The notes under the pieces: model-generated | Told to the model about the DNA's origin: nothing | Seen by the model: the letters and a program-made list of their open reading frames with translations, nothing else | Database searches by the model: none | Source: Burkholderiaceae bacterium | GTDB taxonomy: Bacteria > Pseudomonadota > Gammaproteobacteria > Burkholderiales > Burkholderiaceae | Length of the DNA stretch: 64,000 nucleotides | Assembly (NCBI GenBank): GCA_947462685.1 | Contig: CANHPL010000003.1 | Location: forward strand, 62,001-126,000 | Reading direction: 5' to 3' | In this document: positions 19,599 to 29,551 of the stretch, in pieces | Layout: each line of letters opens with the position of its first letter | How positions within the stretch are numbered: position 1 is the stretch's first letter | Program-made: the position numbers and the translations under genes

Positions 19599-21215
19599 CT
19601 AGATGTTCTGAGAGTCCCAACTCTTCTCACTAAGCTCTAGAGTTCTTAAAGTCTTGCGGTCAATCTTTTCAGTATTCGTAAGAGGAAATTGTTCAATATA
19701 TTCATAGTATCTCGGTATCATCGATGCGGGCAGTCTAGGAGATAACCATTCCTTAAAAATTTTAATATCCGATAACTCTTTCGTTGGTGCTCCTAAAACA
19801 TAAACCCTGATTTCATCTTCCCCATCAGCAGCAGGGTATCCAACAGCAACGCAATCTGCCACATCTGGATGGGCGCGCATTTCAGTTTCAATTTCAAATG
19901 GCGAAATATTTTCACCACGTCTTCGAATACGATCTTTGTCTCTTCCTGCAAAATAGAAATACCCTTCTTCATCCTGCCTCATAAAGTCAGATGTTTGATA
20001 CCATAAATGTCGTACCGCCGATACAGTAGCTTCTGGCATATTTAAATACTCTGTCATCATGATGAATGGGCTTTTTGGCCGACAAACTAGTTGTCCCTCT
20101 TGACCAGGCTGAACGATATTGCCATCATCATCGACAATAGCTAACTCCCAATCTTCATGACACTTACCCATGGACCCAAGTTTTCTCTGTCCATATGGCG
20201 TATAAATCACTACTCCAATTTCTGTAATGGCAAATGATGACAACATGTGGACTTTAAAGCGCTTTTCAAAATCTTCGTCATACAAGACGTTGTAAACAGC
20301 TCTTAATTGATGATTGCTGTCATAGGGTGTTTCTATTTTTGACTTCAAAATAGCTGGCATGGATGGCGTTAGTAATGCAATCGTTGCTTTTGATTTTACA
20401 ACTGAATGCCAAAACTGTGATGCGCTAAATTTTTTATCTAAATAAACTTGACCACCCACCATGAAAAAAGGTAAAACGCCCTGTCTTGAACCAATCCCAT
20501 GGAATAAAGGCAAAGAGTTATACAAAATATCATTTCGTGTTAAGTCAGTTATCTTGATAAAGCTACATGGATTGGCAAAAAAATGCCCATTGGGCATCAT
20601 CACCGCTTTAGATGGTCCCGTAGATCCTGATGTAAAGAAAATGGATTGTACATCGCTGAAATGCGATTGCGATACATATTGATGATCTTCGTCTTGATAC
20701 AAGTCATCTATTTTTCTTAGTTTTGAGTTTTCTTGCATCTTGTGTGATAAATCTGCATCAGAGTCGATCAGGATTAAATGCTCAAAATAGTTATAAATAG
20801 AGGGGTCGATTTCTTGTAATTGATTAAGCACCTCATTGCTTATACATGCGTATTTACTTTTACAGTTAGTCAACACTTGTTCGAATACTCGCCCCTTTAA
20901 ACCCGGATTGACAAATGCAATTTGAGCGCCTCTTAAGTGAAGTGCAAACCATGTAATGACATACTCTATCGAGTTGCCCGCGATTAAAGGTACTAAAGTT
21001 CCCTTATCGATCCCAAGGTTGGCAAGACCATGCACAAGTCTCAGGACTTTTTTCCCAAATTGAGCATAGGTATAGTGCTCATTGCCATCAGTTATAAATA
21101 GTTGGGTAGCATTTTTTTGAATACTATTAAAAAACAAGGGTGAAAATATTCTTTGCTCTAGAGGCAAGTTTCTTAATTCTGCCATCTCAAAAGATGTACC
21201 AAGATGATTGGTCAT
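19599..21215 (-). CDS. Class I adenylate-forming acyl-CoA synthetase
   Basis: P-loop FFTSGSTGPSKAV, YQTSDFMRQDEEGYFYFAGRDKDRIRRRGENISPFEIE. Confidence 0.92.
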   Translation of the reverse strand: MTNHLGTSFEMAELRNLPLEQRIFSPLFFNSIQKNATQLFITDGNEHYTYAQFGKKVLRLVHGLANLGIDKGTLVPLIAGNSIEYVITWFALHLRGAQIAFVNPGLKGRVFEQVLTNCKSKYACISNEVLNQLQEIDPSIYNYFEHLILIDSDADLSHKMQENSKLRKIDDLYQDEDHQYVSQSHFSDVQSIFFTSGSTGPSKAVMMPNGHFFANPCSFIKITDLTRNDILYNSLPLFHGIGSRQGVLPFFMVGGQVYLDKKFSASQFWHSVVKSKATIALLTPSMPAILKSKIETPYDSNHQLRAVYNVLYDEDFEKRFKVHMLSSFAITEIGVVIYTPYGQRKLGSMGKCHEDWELAIVDDDGNIVQPGQEGQLVCRPKSPFIMMTEYLNMPEATVSAVRHLWYQTSDFMRQDEEGYFYFAGRDKDRIRRRGENISPFEIETEMRAHPDVADCVAVGYPAADGEDEIRVYVLGAPTKELSDIKIFKEWLSPRLPASMIPRYYEYIEQFPLTNTEKIDRKTLRTLELSEKSWDSQNI

Positions 21216-21218
21216 ACG

Positions 21219-22316
21219 TTAATTTCCTGGCACCAATATGAGCCTGCCAAAATTATCTATTGATTGCATCATTTTTGCATGCGACCTAGCCGCATCTGGA
21301 AGAAGATTATAAGAGTCAATAATTGCTTTTATTTTTTTATCGGCTAGTAACTCTAGTGCTTTAGCCATATGTTCTACTCCAGGAGCATATGACCCCAATA
21401 TTTGTAAACGCTTGAGAAGCGCAATCGCTGGCCGAAACTCCGCAACGCCACCTTCGACTTCCCCAACGCAAACTAATCTGCCATATAACGCCATAGATTT
21501 CAAGGTGGATTTGAAATTGGATACTCCTACAATATCAATCCCAACGTCCACCCCTTGACCGGCAGTCATATTAGTTACCTCGCTACTCCAATCGCGATTT
21601 TTTTCAGTCACAATCACTTCATCAGCCCCAAGCATTTTCAATTGATTCACTTTTTTACTACTTGATGTTGTGGCTATGACAAATGCCCCTGCTAATTTCG
21701 CAAGTTGAATAGCATGGACGCCTAAGCCTCCTGATGCGCCCGTAATTAAAACTTTTTCGCCTATTTGCACTTTACCTATATCTCTTAACGCGCGAATCAT
21801 CGTCCCAATACAGGCGGCACTTATACATGCTTCCTGTAAATCAACCGCGTCAGGAACTTGGCAAATACTATCCGCTCCAACAAGAACATATTGCGCATAC
21901 CCACCGTTAGCATCTTGACCAATAAACCATGCACTTGCACATGATTCAGATCTGCCTGTATGGCAATAAAGACAAGTACCACAGTGCCCTCTTCTTGGCA
22001 ATGAGGCAACTCGTTGGCCAGTCGTAAATTGATGAATTTGCGATCCAGTCTCCACAATGGTCCCTGATATTTCTGTTCCTAGTATTAATGGAAATTCAAT
22101 ATCGTTACTTTTATCATTGCTTGATGTTCGATAAGCAACGGATTTTTTGCGGATAGTTCCTTCTCTAATTGATAAATCTTTTCTATCAATCCCACACGCA
22201 GCAACTTTCAACAAAATATCTCGTGGCCCCACCTGAGGAATTGGTGCTTGACCATAAATTAATACTTCAGGACCACCAAAAGAATTAATTTGTACAGCAT
22301 TCATCATTTGAGTCAT
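21219..22316 (-). CDS. Zinc-dependent alcohol dehydrogenase family protein (MDR)
   Basis: GHCGTCLYCHTGRSESC zinc-site loop, GASGGLGVHAIQLAKLAGA nucleotide-binding motif. Confidence 0.9.
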   Translation of the reverse strand: MTQMMNAVQINSFGGPEVLIYGQAPIPQVGPRDILLKVAACGIDRKDLSIREGTIRKKSVAYRTSSNDKSNDIEFPLILGTEISGTIVETGSQIHQFTTGQRVASLPRRGHCGTCLYCHTGRSESCASAWFIGQDANGGYAQYVLVGADSICQVPDAVDLQEACISAACIGTMIRALRDIGKVQIGEKVLITGASGGLGVHAIQLAKLAGAFVIATTSSSKKVNQLKMLGADEVIVTEKNRDWSSEVTNMTAGQGVDVGIDIVGVSNFKSTLKSMALYGRLVCVGEVEGGVAEFRPAIALLKRLQILGSYAPGVEHMAKALELLADKKIKAIIDSYNLLPDAARSHAKMMQSIDNFGRLILVPGN

Positions 22317-23449
22317 CTGTGTTTCTCCGCACTATAAATAATAGAGGTACTTACTGGACCTGGCGCAATGTATTGGATATGCTTTGCATCTTTAATTTGG
22401 CGCACATCGCACTCACCTCTAATTTGTCTGATTGCCTCAATATTTAAATTCCAGCCCTGCATATAACTTTCGGAAAGGTGACCACCACTAGTATTTAACG
22501 GCAAGGGGCCATTCAATCGTAGACGATTACCTTTTACAAAGTCTCCTCCTTCACCCTGCTTGCAAAATCCAAACCCTTCTAGTCCAAAGATGACTGAAGG
22601 GGTGAAGTTGTCGTAAATCATGATTCCATCTAAATCTGATCGTTGTATGCCTGAGTCAGAATAAATATATTGGGCTACACGATTCATCGGCCCCCAATTA
22701 AAGTCTTCAGAAACAATCCCATTAGCTAGACTTGATGCTTGTCCAAAGCCACGTATGTAGACCGGTTGCTTTGCATAATCAATGGCTCGATCATTCGTTG
22801 TCATAATCATTGCAATTCCACCATCATTAATCTGACAATAATCAAATAAACGTAACGGTGCACATATCATTTTAGATGATTGATGATCTTGAATCGTCAT
22901 CGGCTTTCGCAAGACGGCTTGTGGATTTAGTTGGGCATGGTATCTTATTGCCACTGCAATTTGGGCTAAATCCTCAGACGTCGTGCCATATAACTCACAA
23001 TGCCTTTGAAACATGAGCGCATTCACAGCTCCCGGAGAAGTCATTCCGTAAGGAAACCATAGCTGTTCTGCGGCTGTATCATAACGATCACTTTTACCAC
23101 CGTATTTTGAACCACCAGATTTACCATCATTGCCATAAAATAAAGCAATTGTTTTAGCCTGTCCCGTCATTAATGCTAAAGCAGCTATTTGGATAGATAC
23201 GCCGCACAATCTGCCATTAGGTGGCTGTATGGAAATAAACTCTGGATTAATACCAGTCATTTCACATATCTTTTGATAGTTGCCTACCCGGTGAGTCACA
23301 ATTCCATCAATATCCTTCGCTTGAATATTGGCATCTAATAATGCGTTTTTAAATGCCTTAACAGCGAGGGAATTAGAGTCCTCCTCCGGAAAATTACCAT
23401 AAGCAGTATTTCCTACTCCAATAATGGCAATGTTTGGTTTTGTTCGCAT
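22313..23449 (-). CDS. Thiolase family protein, SCP-x/lipid-transfer (Ltp-like) type
   Basis: NIAIIGVGNTAYG, GRLCGVSIQIAALALMTGQ, LPLNTSGGHLSESYMQGWNLNIEAIRQIRGEC; 4-nt overlap with ADH. Confidence 0.86.
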   Translation of the reverse strand: MRTKPNIAIIGVGNTAYGNFPEEDSNSLAVKAFKNALLDANIQAKDIDGIVTHRVGNYQKICEMTGINPEFISIQPPNGRLCGVSIQIAALALMTGQAKTIALFYGNDGKSGGSKYGGKSDRYDTAAEQLWFPYGMTSPGAVNALMFQRHCELYGTTSEDLAQIAVAIRYHAQLNPQAVLRKPMTIQDHQSSKMICAPLRLFDYCQINDGGIAMIMTTNDRAIDYAKQPVYIRGFGQASSLANGIVSEDFNWGPMNRVAQYIYSDSGIQRSDLDGIMIYDNFTPSVIFGLEGFGFCKQGEGGDFVKGNRLRLNGPLPLNTSGGHLSESYMQGWNLNIEAIRQIRGECDVRQIKDAKHIQYIAPGPVSTSIIYSAEKHR

Positions 23450-23451
23450 GT

Positions 23452-24432
23452 TTATTTCTTAATTAAATCTAAAAATTTAGGGTTATTCAAATGCTGATTC
23501 CATGCGCCTTCTCTTTCTACGAGTAATGATTTGTATTGCTCCGGATTTAAATATTCAACTGATATCGCACTTTTTCGCATTAACTCCTTAAAGTTGGAGT
23601 CTGCAACTGCTTCTGCAATCGCCGCTGATATTTTTTGAATGACTTGTGGCGGTAAATCTTTAGGGCCTAATATTCCATAACTTTCGCCATCGACATAATT
23701 GATGCCTAATTCTCGATAAGTTGGTACATCAGGCAAAAACTCTGATCGTTTTGAAGCCGTTACAGCAAATGCTTTAATTGAACCACTTTGCAAGTGCGAC
23801 ATGGCAATATTAGGTAACACAAAACCAACATCAACATTTCCGCCAATCACTGCCGCCACAACCTCAGAGCCCCCTTTATAAGGAATATGCGTGAGTAAAT
23901 AGTCTCCATATACCTGAGGACCTACGCCAAATGTATGCCCTGCAGTTCCAATTCCTGGAGTTCCATAATTTAATTTTCCTGGATTTTCCCGAGCATATTG
24001 AATCAGCTCTTTAAGATTCTTATAGTTTTTACTTGGATAAACAATCATTACCCCAGTAATTGAACTAATATTTCCTAAAGGCGCAAAATCTTTTAAGGAA
24101 TAGCTGATATCTTTTCTAAGTGATGGCACCATAGTTACTGTCGCCATCCCTGTAAAAAATAGTGTGTAACCGTCTGGCTTTGCTAATTTGACTGCATTTG
24201 CGGCAATGACGCCACCTCCGCCAGGCATATTATCAATAATAATTGGCTGTCCTAATTTAGCAGATATAAGTGGTGCCAAAGCCCGTATCTGGACATCGGA
24301 AGCACCCGGCGCAAATGGCACCACAATATGAATTGGTTTGTTTGGAAAAGAGTCCTGTGAGTTTGCGTACAAACAGAATGACGCAACGCAAGCAATGCCT
24401 AACTTTTGAAACATACTAATGATTTTTTTCAC
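23452..24432 (-). CDS. Bug/TctC-family substrate-binding protein
   Basis: Signal peptide; FPNKPIHIVVPFAPGASDVQIR, KPDGYT. Confidence 0.92.
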   Translation of the reverse strand: MKKIISMFQKLGIACVASFCLYANSQDSFPNKPIHIVVPFAPGASDVQIRALAPLISAKLGQPIIIDNMPGGGGVIAANAVKLAKPDGYTLFFTGMATVTMVPSLRKDISYSLKDFAPLGNISSITGVMIVYPSKNYKNLKELIQYARENPGKLNYGTPGIGTAGHTFGVGPQVYGDYLLTHIPYKGGSEVVAAVIGGNVDVGFVLPNIAMSHLQSGSIKAFAVTASKRSEFLPDVPTYRELGINYVDGESYGILGPKDLPPQVIQKISAAIAEAVADSNFKELMRKSAISVEYLNPEQYKSLLVEREGAWNQHLNNPKFLDLIKK

Positions 24433-24453
24433 GGCAGTCCCCTTCTTTAAAAA

Positions 24454-25341
24454 TTAAATTGAATTTTCTAGCTTACCTTTTGAATTTACTTTACAACAAA
24501 ATAATTTACCTGATAAAGGCTGGTTTTGTATTTCCTCATCAGAAAGTCCAAAAGTCATGGATGTAATGAATAGTGTATCTAAATCCTTTCCACCAAATGT
24601 TAAGTTGGTTGGCTTTTTCACTGGGAGACATATCTCTTCTTCAATAAAACTATCATTACGTATTTTTAATAGTTGACCACCATCAATTTCAGCAACCCAT
24701 AAAAAACCATCTAAGTCCATGGTACATCCATCTGGTCTCCCTTTTCTCCCCACAAAATCCATAAAAATACGTTTATTGGCTATTGCCCCGTTTTCAATGT
24801 CAAAGTCATAGGCATAAATTTTTCCCGGTCTTGAATCGCAGAAATATAACGTTTTATCATCAGGACTCCAAGCAATTCCGTTGGACATCATCATTGCACC
24901 ATCCATCGAATGAGCTTGTAAGTTTGCGTCAATCTTATATAACCTACCAATATTATTTTTTAGTTGGCGGTCGAAACTTCCAATCCACAAGCGCCCCATT
25001 GAGTCTGCCTCACTATCGTTCAGTCGCTCTTGAGTGAAATCAATTCCCTGTACTTCAATGTTTGTGATCTCATGGGTTTTTACATTAAAGATCGCCAAGC
25101 CTTTTTGGAAGCCTAAAATTAAATTCCCATCTTTTTTTAGACGGATGCTTGAGGCTCGTGAAGGCAATTGGAAAACTTGTGTTTTTTGGGTGCTTACATT
25201 GTATTGAAACAACTTCAATGGTTTTAGGCCTACATCTACCCAATATACCGAATCCATGTCAGCATGCCACAATGGGCCTTCACCAATTTCATTGAGCTCA
25301 TCACTACATTGTTTGAATTCATAATTCATTGTAATTTCCAT
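24454..25341 (-). CDS. SMP-30/gluconolactonase/LRE family protein
   Basis: EGPLWHADMDSVYWVDV, NGIAWSPDDKTLYFCDS, GRPDGCTMDLDGFLWVAE. Confidence 0.92.
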   Translation of the reverse strand: MEITMNYEFKQCSDELNEIGEGPLWHADMDSVYWVDVGLKPLKLFQYNVSTQKTQVFQLPSRASSIRLKKDGNLILGFQKGLAIFNVKTHEITNIEVQGIDFTQERLNDSEADSMGRLWIGSFDRQLKNNIGRLYKIDANLQAHSMDGAMMMSNGIAWSPDDKTLYFCDSRPGKIYAYDFDIENGAIANKRIFMDFVGRKGRPDGCTMDLDGFLWVAEIDGGQLLKIRNDSFIEEEICLPVKKPTNLTFGGKDLDTLFITSMTFGLSDEEIQNQPLSGKLFCCKVNSKGKLENSI

Positions 25342-26897
25342 GCATTTGGTGTTAGTCCATCTCTCATTAACTTTAATTTTTCGACCTTAAATGTTGGCGT
25401 ATATGGCAAACCTTCAACAAACTCGATATAAGATGGCCACATTAATTTAGGTAGTTTTTGTTTAATCCAATCCGCCAACTCTTTCTCTGATAAACGCTGA
25501 TCATTTTTAACAACAATCAGACGAATATCATCTTCTTTGCCATTAGGTAATGGTAATACAACACATTCTTTTACTGCACTATGTCCATGAATAATTTGCT
25601 CGATATCAAAGGATGAAATATTCTCACTCTTTCTTCGAATCCGCTCTTTTGCTCTATCGACGAAATAGTAATAACCTTCTTTATCTCGCCTCATCATATC
25701 GCCAGTATGGAACCAAAGATTTTTAAAAGCTTTGACTGTACTATGTGGTTGATTTAAATACCCTTGCATCATAATGAAAGGTAGTTTTGGTCTAACGACA
25801 AGTTCACCCAATTCGCCAATAGAAACATCTTGATCATACTCATCGACTAGTTTTGCTTCCCAATCTTCATGAGCTTTTCCACAAGAACCGATTTTTCTAT
25901 TCTCCCAATTTGAATATAAGACAAATCCCGTTTCTGTCATTGAGAATCCCTCGACTAGTGGCACTTTAAAGCGCTCTTCAAATTCTTGTGAGTAATGCGA
26001 ATTAAACATCACCCTCAATTGATGTTTTTTTTCATACTCATTAGGTGCTTGATCTAAAAGTGCTCTTGGCGTACTAAATAGTGAATGTCCAACTGTCGCT
26101 TTTGACTGAACTACCTGCTCCCAATAATGTGCTGCTGTAAATTTGGGAGCGACACTAACTGTTGCTCCCACTAACAAACATGGTAGTACGCCTAGTCTTG
26201 CTGCAAAACCATGAAATAAAGGAAACGGTGAAAATAAAACATCGTCTTGTTTTAAACCAACCACCCTGATTAAGCCAATCGCAGCTGAGAATTGATGTGC
26301 ATTCGTTGTCTGAACACCTTTTGCAGGTCCAGTCGTTCCAGATGTGTAAAAAATGGTTTGTATATCTTGGTAACTTCCTAGAGGTATAAATTTAGGCAGC
26401 AATTTTGCATCTTCTAACCATTCGTTATATTGTATGATTTGTGCTGAGAAATCATTCGTTGGACACCAGTCACCTACAATTACAATTTTCTTAATGATTG
26501 AAATGACGTTCTTTGGAAGTGTTTTTAATACCTTAAGAAAATCTGCGTGGATGATGATGATTTCTGCTTGAGAATCAATAAATGGTCTTGCAAGTATGTC
26601 GCCCATCAAATGGGGATTAATTGGTATATTAATCGCTCGGATCAAAGCACATCCAAACCAAGTAAAAACCATTTCTGGACAATTGGGCAACATCACCAAT
26701 ACGCCACTTTGCGGCTTTACATTTAGCTTTAATAACCCTTTTGCAACTGCTAATGATTTCTCATTAACCTCGGAAAATGTCCATGAACTATGTTCAAACT
26801 TTAGAAAAGTTTTATCCCCGATAAGTTGCGATTGCTTCTCTAGGAAAGCACCAATCAAGCGCTCTTGAAGCGGTACATTAAACAGCGTACTACTCAT
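25326..26897 (-). CDS. Class I adenylate-forming acyl-CoA synthetase (paralogue of 19599-21215)
   Basis: P-loop FYTSGTTGPAKGV, WFHTGDMMRRDKEGYYYFVDRAKERIRRKSENIS. Confidence 0.92.
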   Translation of the reverse strand: MSSTLFNVPLQERLIGAFLEKQSQLIGDKTFLKFEHSSWTFSEVNEKSLAVAKGLLKLNVKPQSGVLVMLPNCPEMVFTWFGCALIRAINIPINPHLMGDILARPFIDSQAEIIIIHADFLKVLKTLPKNVISIIKKIVIVGDWCPTNDFSAQIIQYNEWLEDAKLLPKFIPLGSYQDIQTIFYTSGTTGPAKGVQTTNAHQFSAAIGLIRVVGLKQDDVLFSPFPLFHGFAARLGVLPCLLVGATVSVAPKFTAAHYWEQVVQSKATVGHSLFSTPRALLDQAPNEYEKKHQLRVMFNSHYSQEFEERFKVPLVEGFSMTETGFVLYSNWENRKIGSCGKAHEDWEAKLVDEYDQDVSIGELGELVVRPKLPFIMMQGYLNQPHSTVKAFKNLWFHTGDMMRRDKEGYYYFVDRAKERIRRKSENISSFDIEQIIHGHSAVKECVVLPLPNGKEDDIRLIVVKNDQRLSEKELADWIKQKLPKLMWPSYIEFVEGLPYTPTFKVEKLKLMRDGLTPNAWKLQ

Positions 26898-27309
26898 TTC
26901 TAGGCGTAAATTTGATTAATGTAATTTCGTCAGTAACGTCTTCAAAGTAAGCCTTTACTCGGAGGCCAACTTTAAGTTGAGCTTGCCCCTGGTTAACTAT
27001 ATTGCTAATTAATCTAGGTCCCTCATCTAACTCCACCATGATTACTCCATAGGGTAAATCTTTTGCAAACTCAGGAAAGTATTTTTGATGAAAAACACAA
27101 TGTGACCAGATAGTTCCATTACCACTTAGAGTTTTCCATATAAATAATTCTGAGCCACACTTTGGGCAAAAATCTTCAAATTGAGTTCGGATATTTTCGC
27201 AAGTCTTACATTGTGGCAATTGAATCAAATGATGTTTTGCTGCGTCCCAAAAAGGCTTACTTCGTTCATCGATCAAAGGCAAAGGTTTCGTATAATTTTG
27301 CATTGTCAT
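26890..27309 (-). CDS. DUF35 / OB-fold Zn-ribbon protein (ChsH2-like thiolase partner)
   Basis: LPQCKTCENIRTQFEDFCPKCGSE two-CxxC zinc ribbon followed by OB-like domain; start moved to MTMQNYTKP; overlaps the downstream acyl-CoA synthetase by 8 nt. Confidence 0.85.
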   Translation of the reverse strand: MTMQNYTKPLPLIDERSKPFWDAAKHHLIQLPQCKTCENIRTQFEDFCPKCGSELFIWKTLSGNGTIWSHCVFHQKYFPEFAKDLPYGVIMVELDEGPRLISNIVNQGQAQLKVGLRVKAYFEDVTDEITLIKFTPRNE

Positions 27310-27464
27310 CTCATTGTGTCCCCAGCATATATATTGGTTTTTATACTGACAATATAGCAAAATATAATTATTGACAATATAAGTGTTTAAGTTCTAATAT
27401 TCAAAAAGGTATCTTCTCTACACAATAATTAATATAATGCCAAAAAGGCAATGAAGGAGACGTC

Positions 27465-28757
27465 ATGGTAACGCATACCTTGGCTGGTGATGGTTCAAAT
27501 GAAGCATCTGAAATTACTAAATATCAAAAGCTTGTTCTTTTATCAGCCTTCTTAGGCTGGATGTTTGACTCGATGGACTTAAACATCTTTACTTTAATTT
27601 TATTTCCATGCATTAAAGAATTGATTCAATCGACCAATCCTGCTGAAATCGCAAAAATAGGAAGTCTTGTTATTGCGATTAAGTTATTTGCATGGGGTAT
27701 TGGTGGCGTACTTTTTGGAATTGCAGCGGATCGCTATGGTCGTGCAAAGATTATGGGTGTTACGATTTTAATTTATGCCCTCTTTACTGGCCTGAGTGCA
27801 TTTGCAACTAGCTGGGAAATGCTGGCTTTCTTCCAAGCTTTAGCTGGTATCGGTATTGGTGGTGAATGGGCTGCAGGTGCAGCAATTATTGCCGAAACAT
27901 GGCCCGCTAAAAATAGAGCTCGCGCGATTCAAGTGATGCAGCTTGCCTTTGCGGTTGGATTCTTCTTAGCCGCTATTAATAATTTACTTCTCGGTGAATA
28001 TGGCTGGCGCGTTGTTATTGGAGTTGGAATTATTCCATTATTTTTGACGATCTTTATTCGTCGCTATGTGAAAGAGCCTGAAAGATGGCTGCGTGTAAAC
28101 GAGGAAAGGAAAAATGATCCTGAACAATCTTCAAATTGGAAAATTTTTAGTGCCATTTTTAGTAAGCCTCATTTGAAGAACACGATCGTGGGGGTTACAG
28201 TTGCTTCTGCTGCTATGTTGGGTTGTTGGGCTGGCTTGTCTTTATTGCCAACCTGGATTATGCAATTAACTACTGCAGCAAAAGCAGGAAATCCAGTAAG
28301 TATGGTAAGTTATGCCTTTATGCTGATGATGCTTGGTGCTTTTGCTGGATATGTAAGCTTAATCTGGCTATCTGACTTCTTGGGTAGAAGAAAGTGCTAC
28401 TTCCTCTTTTGGAGTTTTGCTTTGGTTTCTTCTCTATATTTATTTACCCAAGTAAATGACATTTATACTCTGATTTGGTTTATGCCTATCTATGGTTACT
28501 TCGTCATTGGTGGCTTTGGAACTTTCGCAACGTACTTGCCTGAGTTGTTTCCAACGCGTGTCCGTGGAACTGGGCAAGGCTTTTGCTGGAACATGGCGCG
28601 CTTTTTGACGGGCTTCGGTCCTTTAAGTGCTGGATTTTTAATTCACTCTATGGGGTCTATTCCTAAAGTAGCTGCTATCCTTTCATTATTTTTTATTGTT
28701 GGATTAGTTGCCATCTGGTTTGGTCCAGAAACTAAAGGTATGCCCCTTGAAGATTAA
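27465..28757 (+). CDS. MFS transporter (sialate/aromatic-acid:H+ symporter-like)
   Basis: 12-TM profile, DRYGRAKIMG loop, GIGIGGEWAAGAAIIAETWPAKNRARA. Confidence 0.9.
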   Translation: MVTHTLAGDGSNEASEITKYQKLVLLSAFLGWMFDSMDLNIFTLILFPCIKELIQSTNPAEIAKIGSLVIAIKLFAWGIGGVLFGIAADRYGRAKIMGVTILIYALFTGLSAFATSWEMLAFFQALAGIGIGGEWAAGAAIIAETWPAKNRARAIQVMQLAFAVGFFLAAINNLLLGEYGWRVVIGVGIIPLFLTIFIRRYVKEPERWLRVNEERKNDPEQSSNWKIFSAIFSKPHLKNTIVGVTVASAAMLGCWAGLSLLPTWIMQLTTAAKAGNPVSMVSYAFMLMMLGAFAGYVSLIWLSDFLGRRKCYFLFWSFALVSSLYLFTQVNDIYTLIWFMPIYGYFVIGGFGTFATYLPELFPTRVRGTGQGFCWNMARFLTGFGPLSAGFLIHSMGSIPKVAAILSLFFIVGLVAIWFGPETKGMPLED

Positions 28758-28782
28758 TATTTATTTTGAATAAGGTTTGATT

Positions 28783-29514
28783 GTGAGTAATTTAATAGTA
28801 GATGTTGAAAATTCTATAGCTCGTATCGTCATTAATCGACCCGAGTCTGGTAACCGTTTAGAAATGTCGATGGTTAAGGAAATGACTCAGTTGATTAATG
28901 ACTTTAGTTTTAACATGGATATCAAAGTGATCCACCTAACAGGTCAAGGTGATGATTTTTCGCAAGGCCGTCAATTACATAAGCCTGAGCCTGGCAATAC
29001 TCCTCCCAAGAAAAGTGCTAATCAAATCCGTGCTGAAGTAACTGATCCGCTTTTGGCTGTTTATGCGGCAATGAAATCTTGTCAAATTCCTCTTGTTTCC
29101 TCTGTATTTGGCAATGCATTTGGTTTAGGGTGTGCAATTGCTACATTATGTGATATCACTTTAGCATCTTCAAAAGCACGCTTTTCTTTGCCAGAAATGA
29201 AAAGTAATTTGCCGCCAACTTTAGCAATTTCAGCAGTAATGCATGTCGTGCCAAGAAAAGCACTTGCCCATTTGGTTTATTCAACCGATGAAATCGATGC
29301 TCAACAAGCTTTCGAATATGGCTTTGTCAGCAAAATCCTTTCAACAGATAACTTTTCTGAACAGGTAAACGACTACATTGCAAAATTAGTGACTCGTGAT
29401 CGTGCAGCTTTATCTGCAGTAAAAGAGTACTTAAATCTCGCTCCTGGTAAAGATTTTGACATCGCAGCTCGTTACGCCTCTAATCTTTTATCCGGAGTTC
29501 TAGCTTCACAATAA
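28783..29514 (+). CDS. Enoyl-CoA hydratase/isomerase (crotonase) family protein
   Basis: IARIVINRPESGNRLE, SVFGNAFGLGCAIATLCDITLAS; AAGG upstream favours GTG 28783 over TTG 28777. Confidence 0.88.
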   Translation: MSNLIVDVENSIARIVINRPESGNRLEMSMVKEMTQLINDFSFNMDIKVIHLTGQGDDFSQGRQLHKPEPGNTPPKKSANQIRAEVTDPLLAVYAAMKSCQIPLVSSVFGNAFGLGCAIATLCDITLASSKARFSLPEMKSNLPPTLAISAVMHVVPRKALAHLVYSTDEIDAQQAFEYGFVSKILSTDNFSEQVNDYIAKLVTRDRAALSAVKEYLNLAPGKDFDIAARYASNLLSGVLASQ

Positions 29515-29551
29515 CTAATTATCATTTTTAAACTTTCTTGCAAAAACTTAC

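Noticed and set aside
19599-26897. Two acyl-CoA synthetases as an NRPS or siderophore system
   Set aside because: No condensation or carrier domains and no phosphopantetheinyl transferase; both are stand-alone ligases in a degradative context.
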